Below, piece after piece: positions 1 through 8,896 of a DNA stretch of 64,000 nucleotides. The notes under the pieces are model-generated. The model was not told the origin of the DNA. It made no database searches and saw only the letters and a program-made list of their open reading frames with translations. Source of the stretch: CBDDFQ01 sp965227035 (GTDB taxonomy: Bacteria > Pseudomonadota > Gammaproteobacteria > Burkholderiales > Burkholderiaceae_C); contig OZ245724.1 in NCBI GenBank assembly GCA_965227035.1, positions 1,116,001 through 1,180,000 of the forward strand, in the 5' to 3' direction. Each line of letters starts with the position of its first letter. The first letter of the stretch is position 1. The translations under genes and the position numbers were made by a program.

Positions 1-609
1 TGGAAGTCGCCGGTGAGTTTCGATCTGCTCGGCGTAGAAATCGGCCTGCCTGCGCTGGTGCGCGATGTCGGACTGATTGCGGTGGCGGTTCTGTCGCTGG
101 TGCTGACCTCGGCAAAAGTACACGCCGACAATGCCTTCACATGGGGTCCGATGCAGGAAGTCGCCAAGCTGTTCGTCGGCATTTTCCTGACGATCATTCC
201 GGTCATCGCGATGCTCAAGGCTGGGGTCAGCGGCCCGTTCGGCCCGATCGTGTCTGCAGTCACGTCGCCCGATGGATCGCCGAATCCGCTCATGTATTTT
301 TGGGCGACCGGCATTCTGAGTTCGTTCCTCGACAACGCTCCCACTTACCTCGTCTTTTTCAACACCGCGGGTGGCGATCCTTCTGCGTTGATGACCACCT
401 ATGCCAGCACGCTCGCGGCCATTTCGGGCGGCGCGGTATTCATGGGCGCGAACACTTATATCGGCAACGCGCCTAACTTGATGGTGAAAGCCATTGCCGA
501 AGAGCGAGGCGTCAAAATGCCAAGCTTCTTCGGATACATCGCCTGGTCTGTCTGCATCCTGATTCCGATTTTCCTCATCATGTCCTTCATCTGGTTCCGT
601 CATCCATGA
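1..609 (+). CDS. CitMHS_2/NhaD-like sodium:proton antiporter, 3' part only
   Basis: This is the C-terminal part of a polytopic inner-membrane antiporter; the reading frame is open from base 1, so the true start lies outside the window. About 200 residues remain, with several hydrophobic spans (for example LIAVAVLSLVLTS, LFVGIFLTIIPVIAML and the C-terminal CILIPIFLIMSFIWF). The segments ILSSFLDNAPTYLVFF and GANTYIGNAPNLMVKAIAEE are characteristic of the ion-transporter superfamily members annotated as sodium:proton antiporters or putative citrate transporters (CitMHS_2) in Burkholderiales. The exact ion is inferred, not shown. Its stop overlaps the start of the next gene (ATGA), so the two are probably translated together. 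Confidence 0.8.
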   Translation, partial: WKSPVSFDLLGVEIGLPALVRDVGLIAVAVLSLVLTSAKVHADNAFTWGPMQEVAKLFVGIFLTIIPVIAMLKAGVSGPFGPIVSAVTSPDGSPNPLMYFWATGILSSFLDNAPTYLVFFNTAGGDPSALMTTYASTLAAISGGAVFMGANTYIGNAPNLMVKAIAEERGVKMPSFFGYIAWSVCILIPIFLIMSFIWFRHP

Positions 610-1613
610 GCAAGCCGCGTCTAATCATTGCCCGCCGCAATTTCCCTGAAATCATCGAGCGCCTCAAGCAGCACTTCGACGTCGAGGTCAACGCCAGCGA
701 CGAGCCGTGGCCGCGCGAAGTCCTCCTCGGCAAAATGCACGACGCCGACGCCTTGTTCGCGACCGGTAGCGAGCGTGTCGACAAGGAACTCCTCGACGCC
801 GCACCGATGCTCAAGATCGTCTCGAACCTCGCGGTGGGCTACAACAACTTCGATCTCGATGAAATGTCGTCGCGCGGAGTCCTCGGCACCAACACGCCCG
901 ATGTGCTCAACGAAACCACCGCCGATTTTGGGTTTGCGTTGCTCATGGCAACGGCGCGCCGTATTTCGGAGAGCGAGCATTTTCTGCGTCGCGGCGACTG
1001 GAAAGTGTGGAGCTACGACCTGTTCGCGGGCGCTGAAATTCACGGCAGCACGCTCGGCATCATCGGCATGGGTCGAATCGGCCAGGCGATTGCGCGTCGC
1101 GCTGCGCACGGCTTCGGAATGAAGGTGGTCTATCACAATCGTTCGCGCTTGCCGGAAGCCACCGAGAAGGAATGCAAGGCGAGCTATGTGTCCAAGCACG
1201 AGCTGCTGAAGACCGCAGATCACGTGATGCTGGTCGTGCCGTACTCGGCCGCGTCCCATCACACCATCGGCGCCGCAGAAATCGAATTGATGAAGCCGAC
1301 CGCGACGCTGGTGAACATCGCGCGAGGCGGCATCGTAGACGACAAGGCGCTGGCCGCTGCGCTCAAGGCGAATCGAATCGCGGCTGCGGGACTCGACGTG
1401 TTCGAAGGCGAACCCAAGGTGATTCCGGAGCTGCTCGAATTGAAGAACGTCGTGCTGACGCCCCATATTGCGAGCGCCACGATTGCGACGCGGCTCGCGA
1501 TGGCGAATGTCGTCGTCGAGAATCTGCTTTCGTATTTTGAGCATGGCAAGGCAGTGACGCCACTGAACGAAGACGCCGTGAACGCGGTCGTTGCAGCCCG
1601 CGAAGGTGCCTGA
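606..1613 (+). CDS. D-isomer-specific 2-hydroxyacid dehydrogenase (GhrB/glyoxylate reductase type)
   Basis: A cytoplasmic NAD(P)H-dependent reductase of 335 residues, the usual length for glyoxylate/hydroxypyruvate/2-ketogluconate reductases. The Rossmann motif GIIGMGRIGQ is at residues 151-160. The catalytic triad of the family is visible: Arg240 in NIARGG, Glu269 in FEGEP, and His287 in LTPHIAS. The ATG overlaps the stop of the upstream antiporter by four bases, suggesting translational coupling. Substrate cannot be fixed from sequence; glyoxylate or hydroxypyruvate is the family default. Confidence 0.88.
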   Translation: MSKPRLIIARRNFPEIIERLKQHFDVEVNASDEPWPREVLLGKMHDADALFATGSERVDKELLDAAPMLKIVSNLAVGYNNFDLDEMSSRGVLGTNTPDVLNETTADFGFALLMATARRISESEHFLRRGDWKVWSYDLFAGAEIHGSTLGIIGMGRIGQAIARRAAHGFGMKVVYHNRSRLPEATEKECKASYVSKHELLKTADHVMLVVPYSAASHHTIGAAEIELMKPTATLVNIARGGIVDDKALAAALKANRIAAAGLDVFEGEPKVIPELLELKNVVLTPHIASATIATRLAMANVVVENLLSYFEHGKAVTPLNEDAVNAVVAAREGA

Positions 1614-1617
1614 TTAC

Positions 1618-3000
1618 ATGACGGATGTTTTACCCACCGTTCTGCTTCTCGTCCTTACGGTGGTTGCGGCGCTGAGCCTTGTCGCGCTGGTCGTTCTGAT
1701 CATGCGGAAACCGCCTGAAAGCGGGCGCACGGAAATGCTGCTTGCAGTCGACAAACTGGAACGCGAACTGCGACACGAGGTGAACGAATCGTCGCGCGTG
1801 GCACGTCAGGAATTGAGCGCGAGCCTGGCCGCGTTTCAGGCTTCGATGGTCCAGCAAAGCGGCGAAGCCATTCGCACGCAGAACACGCAGATCGATGCGT
1901 TCTCGACTCAGTTGACCCTGCTGCAGAAAACGCTGGGCGACACGCTGAACACGCAGCTTCAGGGACTAAGCGAGTCGAACGCGCGCCGTCTTGCAGAAGT
2001 GCGTGCGACGCTCGAAGTTCAACTCAATCAAATGCAGTTGACCAACTCCGCGAAGCTCGACGAGATGCGAAAGACAGTAGACGAGAAACTGCAGACGACG
2101 CTCGAAACCCGTCTGGGAGAGAGCTTCAAGCAGGTCGCCGATCGTCTGGAGCAGGTGCATCAGGGGCTGGGTGCCATGCAGTCGCTCGCGCAGGGCGTGG
2201 GCGATCTTCAACGGGTGCTCACCAACGTCAAAACGCGGGGCATGTTCGGTGAGGTGCAACTCGAAGCTTTGCTGGAACAGGTACTCACGCCGGAGCAATA
2301 CGCGCGTCAGGTAGAAACGCGACCACGCAGCGGCCAGCGAGTCGACTTCGCGATCAAGTTTCCCGGACGTGGCGACGATGGATCGCCGGTGTGGCTGCCT
2401 ATCGACGCGAAGTTTCCGCGCGACGATTACGAGCGGCTTCTCGATGCACATGAACGTGCCGATGCTGTCGCCGCCGAACTCGCTGCCAAGGCGCTCGAGA
2501 CCCGCATCAAGGCCGAAGCGAAGTCGATTTCCGAGTCGTATCTCGCGCCGCCGCACACTACCGACTTCGCGATTCTGTTCTTGCCGATCGAGAGCTTGTA
2601 TGCCGAGGTGCTTCGTCGCCCCGGCTTGATGGATTCGATCCAGCGCAACTATCGGGTGACGCTTGCCGGACCGACCACCTTGCTCGCGATGCTGAACAGC
2701 CTGCACATGGGCTTCCGAACCCTGGCGCTGGAGCGTCAGGCGTCCGAAGTGTGGAAGGTGTTGGGGGCTGTCAAAACCGAATTCGAGCGTTACGGCGAAT
2801 GGGTCGCGCGCATCAAGGAACAGGTGCACAAAGCCGCAGACACGCTGGATAAAGCTGATACACGCACGCGCCAGATGCGGCGTGCATTGAAAGTCGTGGA
2901 AGCCCTGCCTCAAGAGCAGGCGCAAGAGATATTGCCGCTGCCTCTGGCATCGAGCGATGGCTCCGACGACGAGGGCGACGATCAGGAGCCGCTGCTTTGA
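1618..3000 (+). CDS. rmuC: RmuC family DNA recombination protein
   Basis: A 460-residue RmuC protein, a family linked to limiting inversions and recombination between short repeats and containing a PD-(D/E)XK-like nuclease fold. Residues 5-29 form a membrane anchor (LPTVLLLVLTVVAALSLVAL). Residues about 40-200 are a long heptad-rich coiled coil. The RmuC domain starts near residue 205 (KTRGMFGEVQLEALLEQVL) and includes VWLPIDAKFPRDDYERLL. I chose the ATG at 1618, preceded by GAAGG, over an in-frame TTG at 1591 that lies inside the upstream gene. The C-terminal tail is acidic. The next gene starts inside its stop codon. Confidence 0.9.
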   Translation: MTDVLPTVLLLVLTVVAALSLVALVVLIMRKPPESGRTEMLLAVDKLERELRHEVNESSRVARQELSASLAAFQASMVQQSGEAIRTQNTQIDAFSTQLTLLQKTLGDTLNTQLQGLSESNARRLAEVRATLEVQLNQMQLTNSAKLDEMRKTVDEKLQTTLETRLGESFKQVADRLEQVHQGLGAMQSLAQGVGDLQRVLTNVKTRGMFGEVQLEALLEQVLTPEQYARQVETRPRSGQRVDFAIKFPGRGDDGSPVWLPIDAKFPRDDYERLLDAHERADAVAAELAAKALETRIKAEAKSISESYLAPPHTTDFAILFLPIESLYAEVLRRPGLMDSIQRNYRVTLAGPTTLLAMLNSLHMGFRTLALERQASEVWKVLGAVKTEFERYGEWVARIKEQVHKAADTLDKADTRTRQMRRALKVVEALPQEQAQEILPLPLASSDGSDDEGDDQEPLL

Positions 3001-4148
3001 AGCGTGAAGTCGGTCGGCTGATCGCCAGCCAGATCTGCATTCACGCGGTCATGGCGGGTATGCGAATGGCCGCCCCGTTGCTGGCGCTCGATCAGGGCTA
3101 CAGCGCCTTGTCGGTGGGCTTTTTGCTCGCGTTGTTCGCACTCGCACAGGTTTTCCTGGCAATTCCGGCCGGAAGATTCGCAGATACGCATGGCATGAAA
3201 AAGCCGGTTCGATTCGCCGTGTTGGCGGCGGTAGTCGGGGGCGCCATCGCAACCATCTGGCCCGTTTATCCAATCCTCTGCGTGACCGCAACCCTGGCTG
3301 GCGCTGCATCGTGCACTGCGGCCATTTCGCTTCAACGGCATGTCGGAAAAATATCGCGCGACCCGACCGAGTTGCGTCAGTCGTTCAGCTATCTGTCTAT
3401 CGGCCCCGCCATATCTAACTTCATAGGCCCGTTTTTCGCGGGCTTGATGATCGATCTCGCGGGGTATCGAGCGGCGTTCGCCATGCTCGGCCTGCTACCT
3501 CTGCTGACGCTCATTTGGGTCGCCAAAGTGCAAGACCTGCCGCCGACCGAAGTGGCGGCAGACGCCCGGCCAGTCCACGCGTGGGACATGTTCCGCAGCA
3601 AATCGTTTCGCAGGATGCTGCTGGTCAACTGGATGATGTCCTCGTGTTGGGACATTCACACCTTCATCGTGCCCATCGTCGGACACGAACGAATGCTGAG
3701 TGCGTCGATCATCGGAACGATCCTCGGGAGTTTCGCCGTCGCTGCGGCTGCGATCCGATTCCTGATTCCGCTGGTCGCCGCCAACATCAAGGAACATGTC
3801 GTGCTCACCGGTGCGATGGCGCTGACTGCGCTGGTCTTCGCCATCTATCCGTTCATGACCGGCGCCTGGGGCATGGGCATCTGTTCCACGATCCTGGGAC
3901 TTGCACTCGGCTTGGTGCAACCGATGATCATGAGCACGCTTTATCAAATCACGCCCCACGATCGACACGGCGAGGCATTGGGCATTCGCCTGATGACGAT
4001 CAACGCATCCAGCGTAGCCATCCCGATGATGTTCGGGCTGGCCGGAGCAGTTGTCGGCGTTTCAGCGGTTTTTTGGGTGGTGGGCGCCACGGTGTTCGCC
4101 GGGACCCGCGCTGCGTGGTCGCTCGGGGCTATGTCTGCGAAAGCCTGA
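2997..4148 (+). CDS. MFS transporter
   Basis: A 383-residue major facilitator superfamily permease with about 12 hydrophobic segments; the substrate is unknown. The motif GRFADTHGMKKP between helices 2 and 3 resembles the MFS loop signature. A TTG start at 2997 overlaps the rmuC stop (TTGA). Starting at the in-frame ATG at 3051 would remove the first half of helix 1, so the TTG start is preferred. The gene closes the left-hand chain of overlapping genes and converges with the LOG-family gene, with a hairpin between them. Confidence 0.82.
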   Translation: MKREVGRLIASQICIHAVMAGMRMAAPLLALDQGYSALSVGFLLALFALAQVFLAIPAGRFADTHGMKKPVRFAVLAAVVGGAIATIWPVYPILCVTATLAGAASCTAAISLQRHVGKISRDPTELRQSFSYLSIGPAISNFIGPFFAGLMIDLAGYRAAFAMLGLLPLLTLIWVAKVQDLPPTEVAADARPVHAWDMFRSKSFRRMLLVNWMMSSCWDIHTFIVPIVGHERMLSASIIGTILGSFAVAAAAIRFLIPLVAANIKEHVVLTGAMALTALVFAIYPFMTGAWGMGICSTILGLALGLVQPMIMSTLYQITPHDRHGEALGIRLMTINASSVAIPMMFGLAGAVVGVSAVFWVVGATVFAGTRAAWSLGAMSAKA

Positions 4149-4160
4149 GCCTTCGAAATT

Positions 4161-4185
4161 TTGGAAGCAGGCTGGCTGCTTCCAA
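4161..4185. terminator. Bidirectional hairpin between convergent genes
   Basis: TTGGAAGCAG pairs perfectly with the inverted copy ending at 4185 (10-bp stem, 5-nt loop) in the 54-bp gap between the MFS and LOG-family stop codons. No long T-run follows on either strand, so termination strength is uncertain. Confidence 0.5.
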
Positions 4186-4202
4186 CAGGCTTTAGTTCTG
4201 CA

Positions 4203-5066
4203 TTAAAGCGAATAGAACTTGCGAATGATTTCCCACGCTTCGGCGGGATCGTCGCAGTACTGGAACAGGTTCAAGTCGGCGGGCGAGATGGCTCCCTCGT
4301 CGACCAGCGTTTCAAGATTCAGCAAACGCTTCCAGTAGTCGGTGCCGAACAGGATGATCGGCACGGGTTGCGCTTTGCGGGTCTGCACCAGCGTGATCAC
4401 TTCGAAGAGTTCGTCCAGCGTTCCGAAGCCGCCGGGGAAGGCGACCAGGGCTTTGGCGCGCATCATGAAATGCATCTTGCGCAAAGCGAAGTAGTGGAAC
4501 TTGAATGACAGCTCGGCTGGCACGTAGGGGTTCGGCTCCTCTTCCATCGGCAAAGCAATGGCGAGGCCGACGCTTTTCCCACCCGCCTCGAATGCGCCAC
4601 GATTGGCCGCCTGCATGATGCCCGGGCCGCCGCCGGTGCAAATGAATAGCTTCTCGGCGTCGTCCTTCTTTTCGCTGTACTTGGCGACGATGGATCCGAA
4701 GGCGCGAGCCTTTTCGTAATAGTGTGCGTTGCGCGCGAGGCGCTTGGCTCGGTCGATCAGTGCAGCGTCTTTGGTGGCTTCCGCTTCGGCCACCATGGTG
4801 ACCGAGTCTTCTTCGCTGCGAAAACGCGCACTTCCGAAAACCACGATCGTGTTTTCGATGCCTTGCTCTTTTTGCTCGATATCGGGCTTGAGCAATTCAA
4901 GCTGGAATCGAATGCCGCGGGTTTCGCGGCGAAGCAAAAACTCCGGATCGACGAAGGCCAGACGGTGAGCCGATTTCTCGAGAGGGACGCCGCTATCTGC
5001 ATGCGACTTCAGGGTCGCCCAAGCGTCGGCAAGACTGTCCTGCTTGATATCCGGATTAGCTTCCAT
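4203..5066 (-). CDS. TIGR00730/LOG family Rossmann-fold protein
   Basis: A 287-residue protein with the two signatures of the LOG family: TGGGPGIMQAANRGA (about residues 144-158) and PGGFGTLDE (residues 211-219). Family members include cytokinin riboside 5'-monophosphate phosphoribohydrolases and nucleotide 5'-monophosphate nucleosidases, which hydrolyse the N-glycosidic bond of AMP-like nucleotides. The protein has about 70 residues ahead of the Rossmann core, longer than the short plant-type LOG. It is the last gene after earP and efp on the minus strand, 24 bp after the efp stop, so cotranscription is likely. No functional link to EF-P is known to me. Confidence 0.82.
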   Translation of the reverse strand: MEANPDIKQDSLADAWATLKSHADSGVPLEKSAHRLAFVDPEFLLRRETRGIRFQLELLKPDIEQKEQGIENTIVVFGSARFRSEEDSVTMVAEAEATKDAALIDRAKRLARNAHYYEKARAFGSIVAKYSEKKDDAEKLFICTGGGPGIMQAANRGAFEAGGKSVGLAIALPMEEEPNPYVPAELSFKFHYFALRKMHFMMRAKALVAFPGGFGTLDELFEVITLVQTRKAQPVPIILFGTDYWKRLLNLETLVDEGAISPADLNLFQYCDDPAEAWEIIRKFYSL

Positions 5067-5090
5067 CTGGTGCGTTCGTCCTCGGGTTCT

Positions 5091-5645
5091 TTAGACGCGG
5101 CGGCGATATTCGCCGGTGCGGGTGTCGATTTCGACCTTGTCGCCTTGAGCAACGAAGATTGGCACACCGATTTCGAAGCCGGTCGCGATCTTCGCGGGCT
5201 TCAGAACCTTGCCGGAGGTGTCGCCCTTGACTGCGGGCTCGGTCCAGGTGATTTCGCGTTCGACGCTGGTGGGGACTTCGACAGAAATGGCCTTGCCGTC
5301 ATAGAACACCACTTCGAGAGACATGCCGTCTTCGAGGTAGTTGAGCGCGTCGCCCATGTTTTCAGCTTCGACTTCGTACTGGTTGAACTCTTCGTCCATG
5401 CAGACGTACATCGGGTCGGCGAAGTAGGAGTAGGTGCATTCCTTCTTGTCGAGCACGATCTGGTCGAGCTTGTCATCGGCCTTGAAGACGACTTCGGTGT
5501 TGAAGTTCTTCAGCAGGCTCTTCATTTTCATGTGGACCGTCGCGGAGTTGCGGCCACCGCGGGAGTATTCGGTTTTGATCACGATCATGGGGTCGTTGCC
5601 CTGCATGATGACGTTTCCGGCGCGGATATCTTGAGCGATTTTCAT
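5091..5645 (-). CDS. efp: Elongation factor P, Arg32 type
   Basis: EF-P relieves ribosomes stalled at polyproline stretches. The protein is 184 residues, with KOW-like N domain and two OB-fold domains. The loop that enters the peptidyl transferase centre reads SRGGRNSA, placing Arg at position 32. Arg32 is the residue rhamnosylated by EarP in this EF-P subfamily, and earP is immediately upstream on the same strand. The two genes are therefore a matched substrate-enzyme pair. The Shine-Dalgarno sequence ahead of the ATG is weak. Confidence 0.97.
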   Translation of the reverse strand: MKIAQDIRAGNVIMQGNDPMIVIKTEYSRGGRNSATVHMKMKSLLKNFNTEVVFKADDKLDQIVLDKKECTYSYFADPMYVCMDEEFNQYEVEAENMGDALNYLEDGMSLEVVFYDGKAISVEVPTSVEREITWTEPAVKGDTSGKVLKPAKIATGFEIGVPIFVAQGDKVEIDTRTGEYRRRV

Positions 5646-5730
5646 AGCATTTTTGATGAATTAGGCCACCGTCAGGTAGCGATTGAGCGCGTCGCCAGTC
5701 GAAATGCCGGATCGCGCAAAGCCACTAATT

Positions 5731-6828
5731 TTAGCGTTTTTTCCGCACGAAATCGGCAAGTTGGGTTGTCAAGTCCGCGTTCGACACAAGGCTGGATCGG
5801 AGGCGGTCTGCTGCAGTGCGCCATTCGGCGAGCGTCTCGGGCGATATACCCAGCGGTCCTGCGCCGCCGACGGAATTCCAGGCGTAGTGCGCCTGTCGCC
5901 ATGAGTCCGGTGCCTTCGCCATCGATAGAAAAGCGTCGAGTTTGACGACATGGGCGTCGTCTTCCTGCTGATAGATTTGCCAAACGAACGGCTTGCCGGC
6001 CCAGATGGCGCGAACCACCGAGTCCTCGCCTCGAACGAAATTGAAGTCGGACATCTGAAGAAGCTCGTCGTAGTCGGTCTGTGGCATGGGCGACAGAAAA
6101 CTCAACTCGACCGTATGGGGCTTTGCCGACCATGCACTTGCGTCTACCGTCGCGCGTACAGCGACGGTCGCCCGACCGTGGGTAACCAGCAAACGGGTCT
6201 TGCCGGGCAGGGTGGCAATCTCATCAAGCATGCGCTCGAGGGACGCGGGCTCGTAGCAAAACAGCGAGATCCAGCGTTCGCCGAACTGCACTTCCGATAA
6301 CCCGCTTGCGTGTCTTGTAAGCCACTCTGAACGATCGTTTGCTGAGAGGCCTTTCGGCTGATCGACACGACCGGCTTCGCGAATCAAACCGCCGGTCTTT
6401 GCAGTGAAACCGGGATAAAAGAAGAATTTCGGCACGCCAGCAGCGGGGCCGTGTGTGACCGGCGACGACAGTCCATGTTGCCGCTCCGCAAAACCTTCCG
6501 CAGTCAAATATTCCAAATTGATCCAAACCGGCCGCCGTCGCCCGATCGACGCCAGCGCAAGCTGCGGCAGTTCGCATCCGAACGCCTCGATGACGACGTC
6601 TGCGCTTTCGTATCCGGCAGGAGGATCGAAGTCGAATACCTGCACGTTGGGAGCGCCGCGCGGGGCCATCCACACGAGCGCGGACGCGTCGTCGACGAAC
6701 AGGCGCACCGCGTGGCCGCGAGATCCGAGGTCGGCGCACAGGCGCCAGCAGACACCGATGTCACCGTAGTTGTCGATGACCTTGCAATAGATATCCCAGG
6801 TGAATGAATGGGGCGGCGAAGAAGACAT
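5731..6828 (-). CDS. earP: EF-P Arg32 rhamnosyltransferase
   Basis: EarP transfers rhamnose from dTDP-rhamnose to Arg32 of EF-P. The 365-residue protein shows the family's N-terminal active-site signature WDIYCKVIDNYGDIGVCWRL with Asp19 and Asp23, matching the two catalytic Asp residues known from Pseudomonas EarP. The C-terminal RGEDSVVRAIWAGKPFVWQI carries the conserved nucleotide-sugar-binding Glu. I chose the ATG at 6828 (MSSSPPHSF); an in-frame ATG six codons upstream at 6846 would add MWTIPG and lies nearly against uvrC. It is followed 85 bp later by efp. Confidence 0.95.
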   Translation of the reverse strand: MSSSPPHSFTWDIYCKVIDNYGDIGVCWRLCADLGSRGHAVRLFVDDASALVWMAPRGAPNVQVFDFDPPAGYESADVVIEAFGCELPQLALASIGRRRPVWINLEYLTAEGFAERQHGLSSPVTHGPAAGVPKFFFYPGFTAKTGGLIREAGRVDQPKGLSANDRSEWLTRHASGLSEVQFGERWISLFCYEPASLERMLDEIATLPGKTRLLVTHGRATVAVRATVDASAWSAKPHTVELSFLSPMPQTDYDELLQMSDFNFVRGEDSVVRAIWAGKPFVWQIYQQEDDAHVVKLDAFLSMAKAPDSWRQAHYAWNSVGGAGPLGISPETLAEWRTAADRLRSSLVSNADLTTQLADFVRKKR

Positions 6829-6855
6829 GCCCGGGATTGTCCACAATACGGGTCT
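6829..6855. promoter_or_regulatory. 27-bp divergent earP/uvrC intergenic region with palindrome
   Basis: Only 27 bp separate the two divergent start codons. It contains ATTGT-CC-ACAAT (6836-6847), so each strand offers a -10-like ACAAT close to the start codon. The -35 regions must lie inside the opposing coding sequences, or one or both messages have very short leaders. The promoter roles are inferred. Confidence 0.3.
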
Positions 6856-8778
6856 ATGTCAGAGGTCCATTCCGCAGAATTGCTCAGCCAGGTTGCCGCG
6901 TTGCCCGCGTTGCCAGGCGTCTATCGTTACTTCGATGCCGAGGGCGGCGTGCTCTATGTGGGCAAGGCGCGCGATCTGAAAAAACGGGTGTCGAGCTACT
7001 TTCAGAAAAATCATGGCGGCACCCGAATCGGCCACATGATCGGCAAGATCGCGCGGATGGAAACGACGGTTGTGCGTTCCGAGGCGGAAGCGCTGCTAGT
7101 CGAAAACAACCTCATCAAGACGCTCAAACCGAAATTCAACATCCTGTTTCGGGACGACAAGAGCTACCCGTACCTCAAGATTGCATCGCACGAATTTCCG
7201 CGCATGGCTTATTACCGTGGCGCCGTCGAAAAGAAGCACCGCTATTTCGGACCGTTTCCAAGCGCGTGGGCGGTGAAGGAATCGATTCAGCTTTTGCAGA
7301 AGGTGTTCAAGCTGCGAACCTGCGAAGACACGGTGTTCAACAATCGCACACGTCCGTGTCTGCTGTATCAGATCAAGCGTTGCACCGCGCCCTGCGTGGG
7401 TCACATTTCCGCCGAAGACTATGCGCAGGATGTTGCGAACGCGGGGCGTTTTCTCGATGGTGAAACCGAAGAAGTTCGTACCGAACTCGAAGCCCGCATG
7501 ATGGGTTTTGCAGAACGGCTCGAGTTCGAACAGGCGGCCGAGATTCGCAATCAGGTGAGTGCGCTGTCGAAGATTCTTCATCAGCAGTCGGTAGAAAACA
7601 TCTCCGACAAAGACGTCGACATTCTTGCCGTGAAAGTGCAGGGCGGCCGAGCCTGCGTGAATCTGGCCATGGTTCGCGGTGGCCGTCATCTGGGCGATCG
7701 GCCCTATTTCCCGACGCATGTTGAAGAAGCCACCGATCTGGAAGAGATCGAGGACGAAGGTGCTGCACCGGTGCAAAAGCAGTCGGTCGAAACGCTTGTG
7801 CTCGAAGCCTTCATTGCGCAGCACTACATCGAGGTGGCGGCGCCGCCTGTGCTGATTACCGGCGCACCTGTCAGCAAGAGCTTGATCGAGCTGCTGACCG
7901 AGCAGCGCGGCACCAAGGTCTCGGCAATTCACCAGCCGCGCGAACAAAGAAAAATCTGGCAGGAGATGGCGCAGAAGAACGCCGATATCTCGCTTGCAAG
8001 ATTGCTCGCTGAAGAGGGGTCGCAGCAGACCCGAACCCGTGCTCTGGCCGATGCGCTGGACATGCAGCTCGAAGGCGAAGATCTGGACAAGCTGCGTGTG
8101 GAATGCTTCGACATCTCGCACACAGCCGGCGAGGCAACCCAGGCGTCGTGCGTGGTGTTTCATCATCACAAAATGCAGAGCTCCGAATACCGCCGTTACA
8201 ACATCGAAGGCATCACCGGCGGCGACGATTACGCCGCCATGCGCCAAGTGCTCCAGCGCCGCTACGGAAAAATATCGCAGGCGATTCGCGATGCCGCAGC
8301 GTCCGATACGCCGGAAGCGGTGGAAGTGTCGATGCCGGATCTGGTGCTGATCGATGGTGGCAAAGGACAGGTGTCGATGGCTCGCGAAGTCTTCAGCGAA
8401 CTGGGACTCGATCTGTCGCTGATCGTCGGTGTGGAAAAAGGCGAGGGCAGGAAGGTGGGGCTGGAGGAGCTGGTTTTTGCGGACGGTCGCGAGAAGGTTT
8501 ATCTGGGCAAGGACTCGGCCGCGCTCATGCTGGTTGCGCAGATTCGCGACGAGGCGCATCGATTCGCCATCACCGGCATGCGGGCACGCCGAGCGAAGGT
8601 GCGCGTCGGCGCTAGCAAGCTCGAAGATATTCCGGGAATAGGTGCGAAGCGTCGCTCGAAACTGTTGCAGCGTTTCGGCGGTATTCGCGGCGTGGCAGCG
8701 GCCAGCGCAGAGGACATCGCAACTGTCGACGGCATCTCGAAAGATCTGGCGGAAGAAATCTATCGCGCCTTGCATTGA
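6856..8778 (+). CDS. uvrC: Excinuclease ABC subunit C
   Basis: UvrC makes both incisions around bulky DNA lesions with UvrAB. The 640-residue protein has the GIY-YIG nuclease at the N-terminus (LPGVYRYFDAEGGVLYVGKA, then KKRVSSYF), a UVR domain near residue 210-245 (ARMMGFAERLEFEQAAEIRN), the RNase H-like C-terminal nuclease (ECFDISHTAGEATQASCVVF and LVLIDGGKGQ), and tandem helix-hairpin-helix motifs at the end (LEDIPGIGAKRRSKLLQRFG). The ATG at 6856 is preferred over an upstream in-frame ATG at 6808 that lies within divergent earP. In Burkholderiales uvrC is commonly followed by pgsA, as here. Confidence 0.97.
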   Translation: MSEVHSAELLSQVAALPALPGVYRYFDAEGGVLYVGKARDLKKRVSSYFQKNHGGTRIGHMIGKIARMETTVVRSEAEALLVENNLIKTLKPKFNILFRDDKSYPYLKIASHEFPRMAYYRGAVEKKHRYFGPFPSAWAVKESIQLLQKVFKLRTCEDTVFNNRTRPCLLYQIKRCTAPCVGHISAEDYAQDVANAGRFLDGETEEVRTELEARMMGFAERLEFEQAAEIRNQVSALSKILHQQSVENISDKDVDILAVKVQGGRACVNLAMVRGGRHLGDRPYFPTHVEEATDLEEIEDEGAAPVQKQSVETLVLEAFIAQHYIEVAAPPVLITGAPVSKSLIELLTEQRGTKVSAIHQPREQRKIWQEMAQKNADISLARLLAEEGSQQTRTRALADALDMQLEGEDLDKLRVECFDISHTAGEATQASCVVFHHHKMQSSEYRRYNIEGITGGDDYAAMRQVLQRRYGKISQAIRDAAASDTPEAVEVSMPDLVLIDGGKGQVSMAREVFSELGLDLSLIVGVEKGEGRKVGLEELVFADGREKVYLGKDSAALMLVAQIRDEAHRFAITGMRARRAKVRVGASKLEDIPGIGAKRRSKLLQRFGGIRGVAAASAEDIATVDGISKDLAEEIYRALH

Positions 8779-8896
8779 TCACTCCCTACGAGAACGTCGT
8801 AACCCGAGGAATTCTTTTCGTACTGGAGGACATCTTTATTGGTAAGAGTGAAATTGCGCAAAGATCTGTCATTTCAGGCATGCCACAATCGCCCAC

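Noticed and set aside
4722..5945. 407-codon plus-strand frame across the LOG-family gene and efp
   Set aside because: Antisense to two well-supported genes; low-complexity Phe/Val/Asp composition.
7096..8775. Long open frame antisense to uvrC
   Set aside because: Shadow of uvrC; composition (many His, Arg, Gln) is typical of complementary-strand frames.
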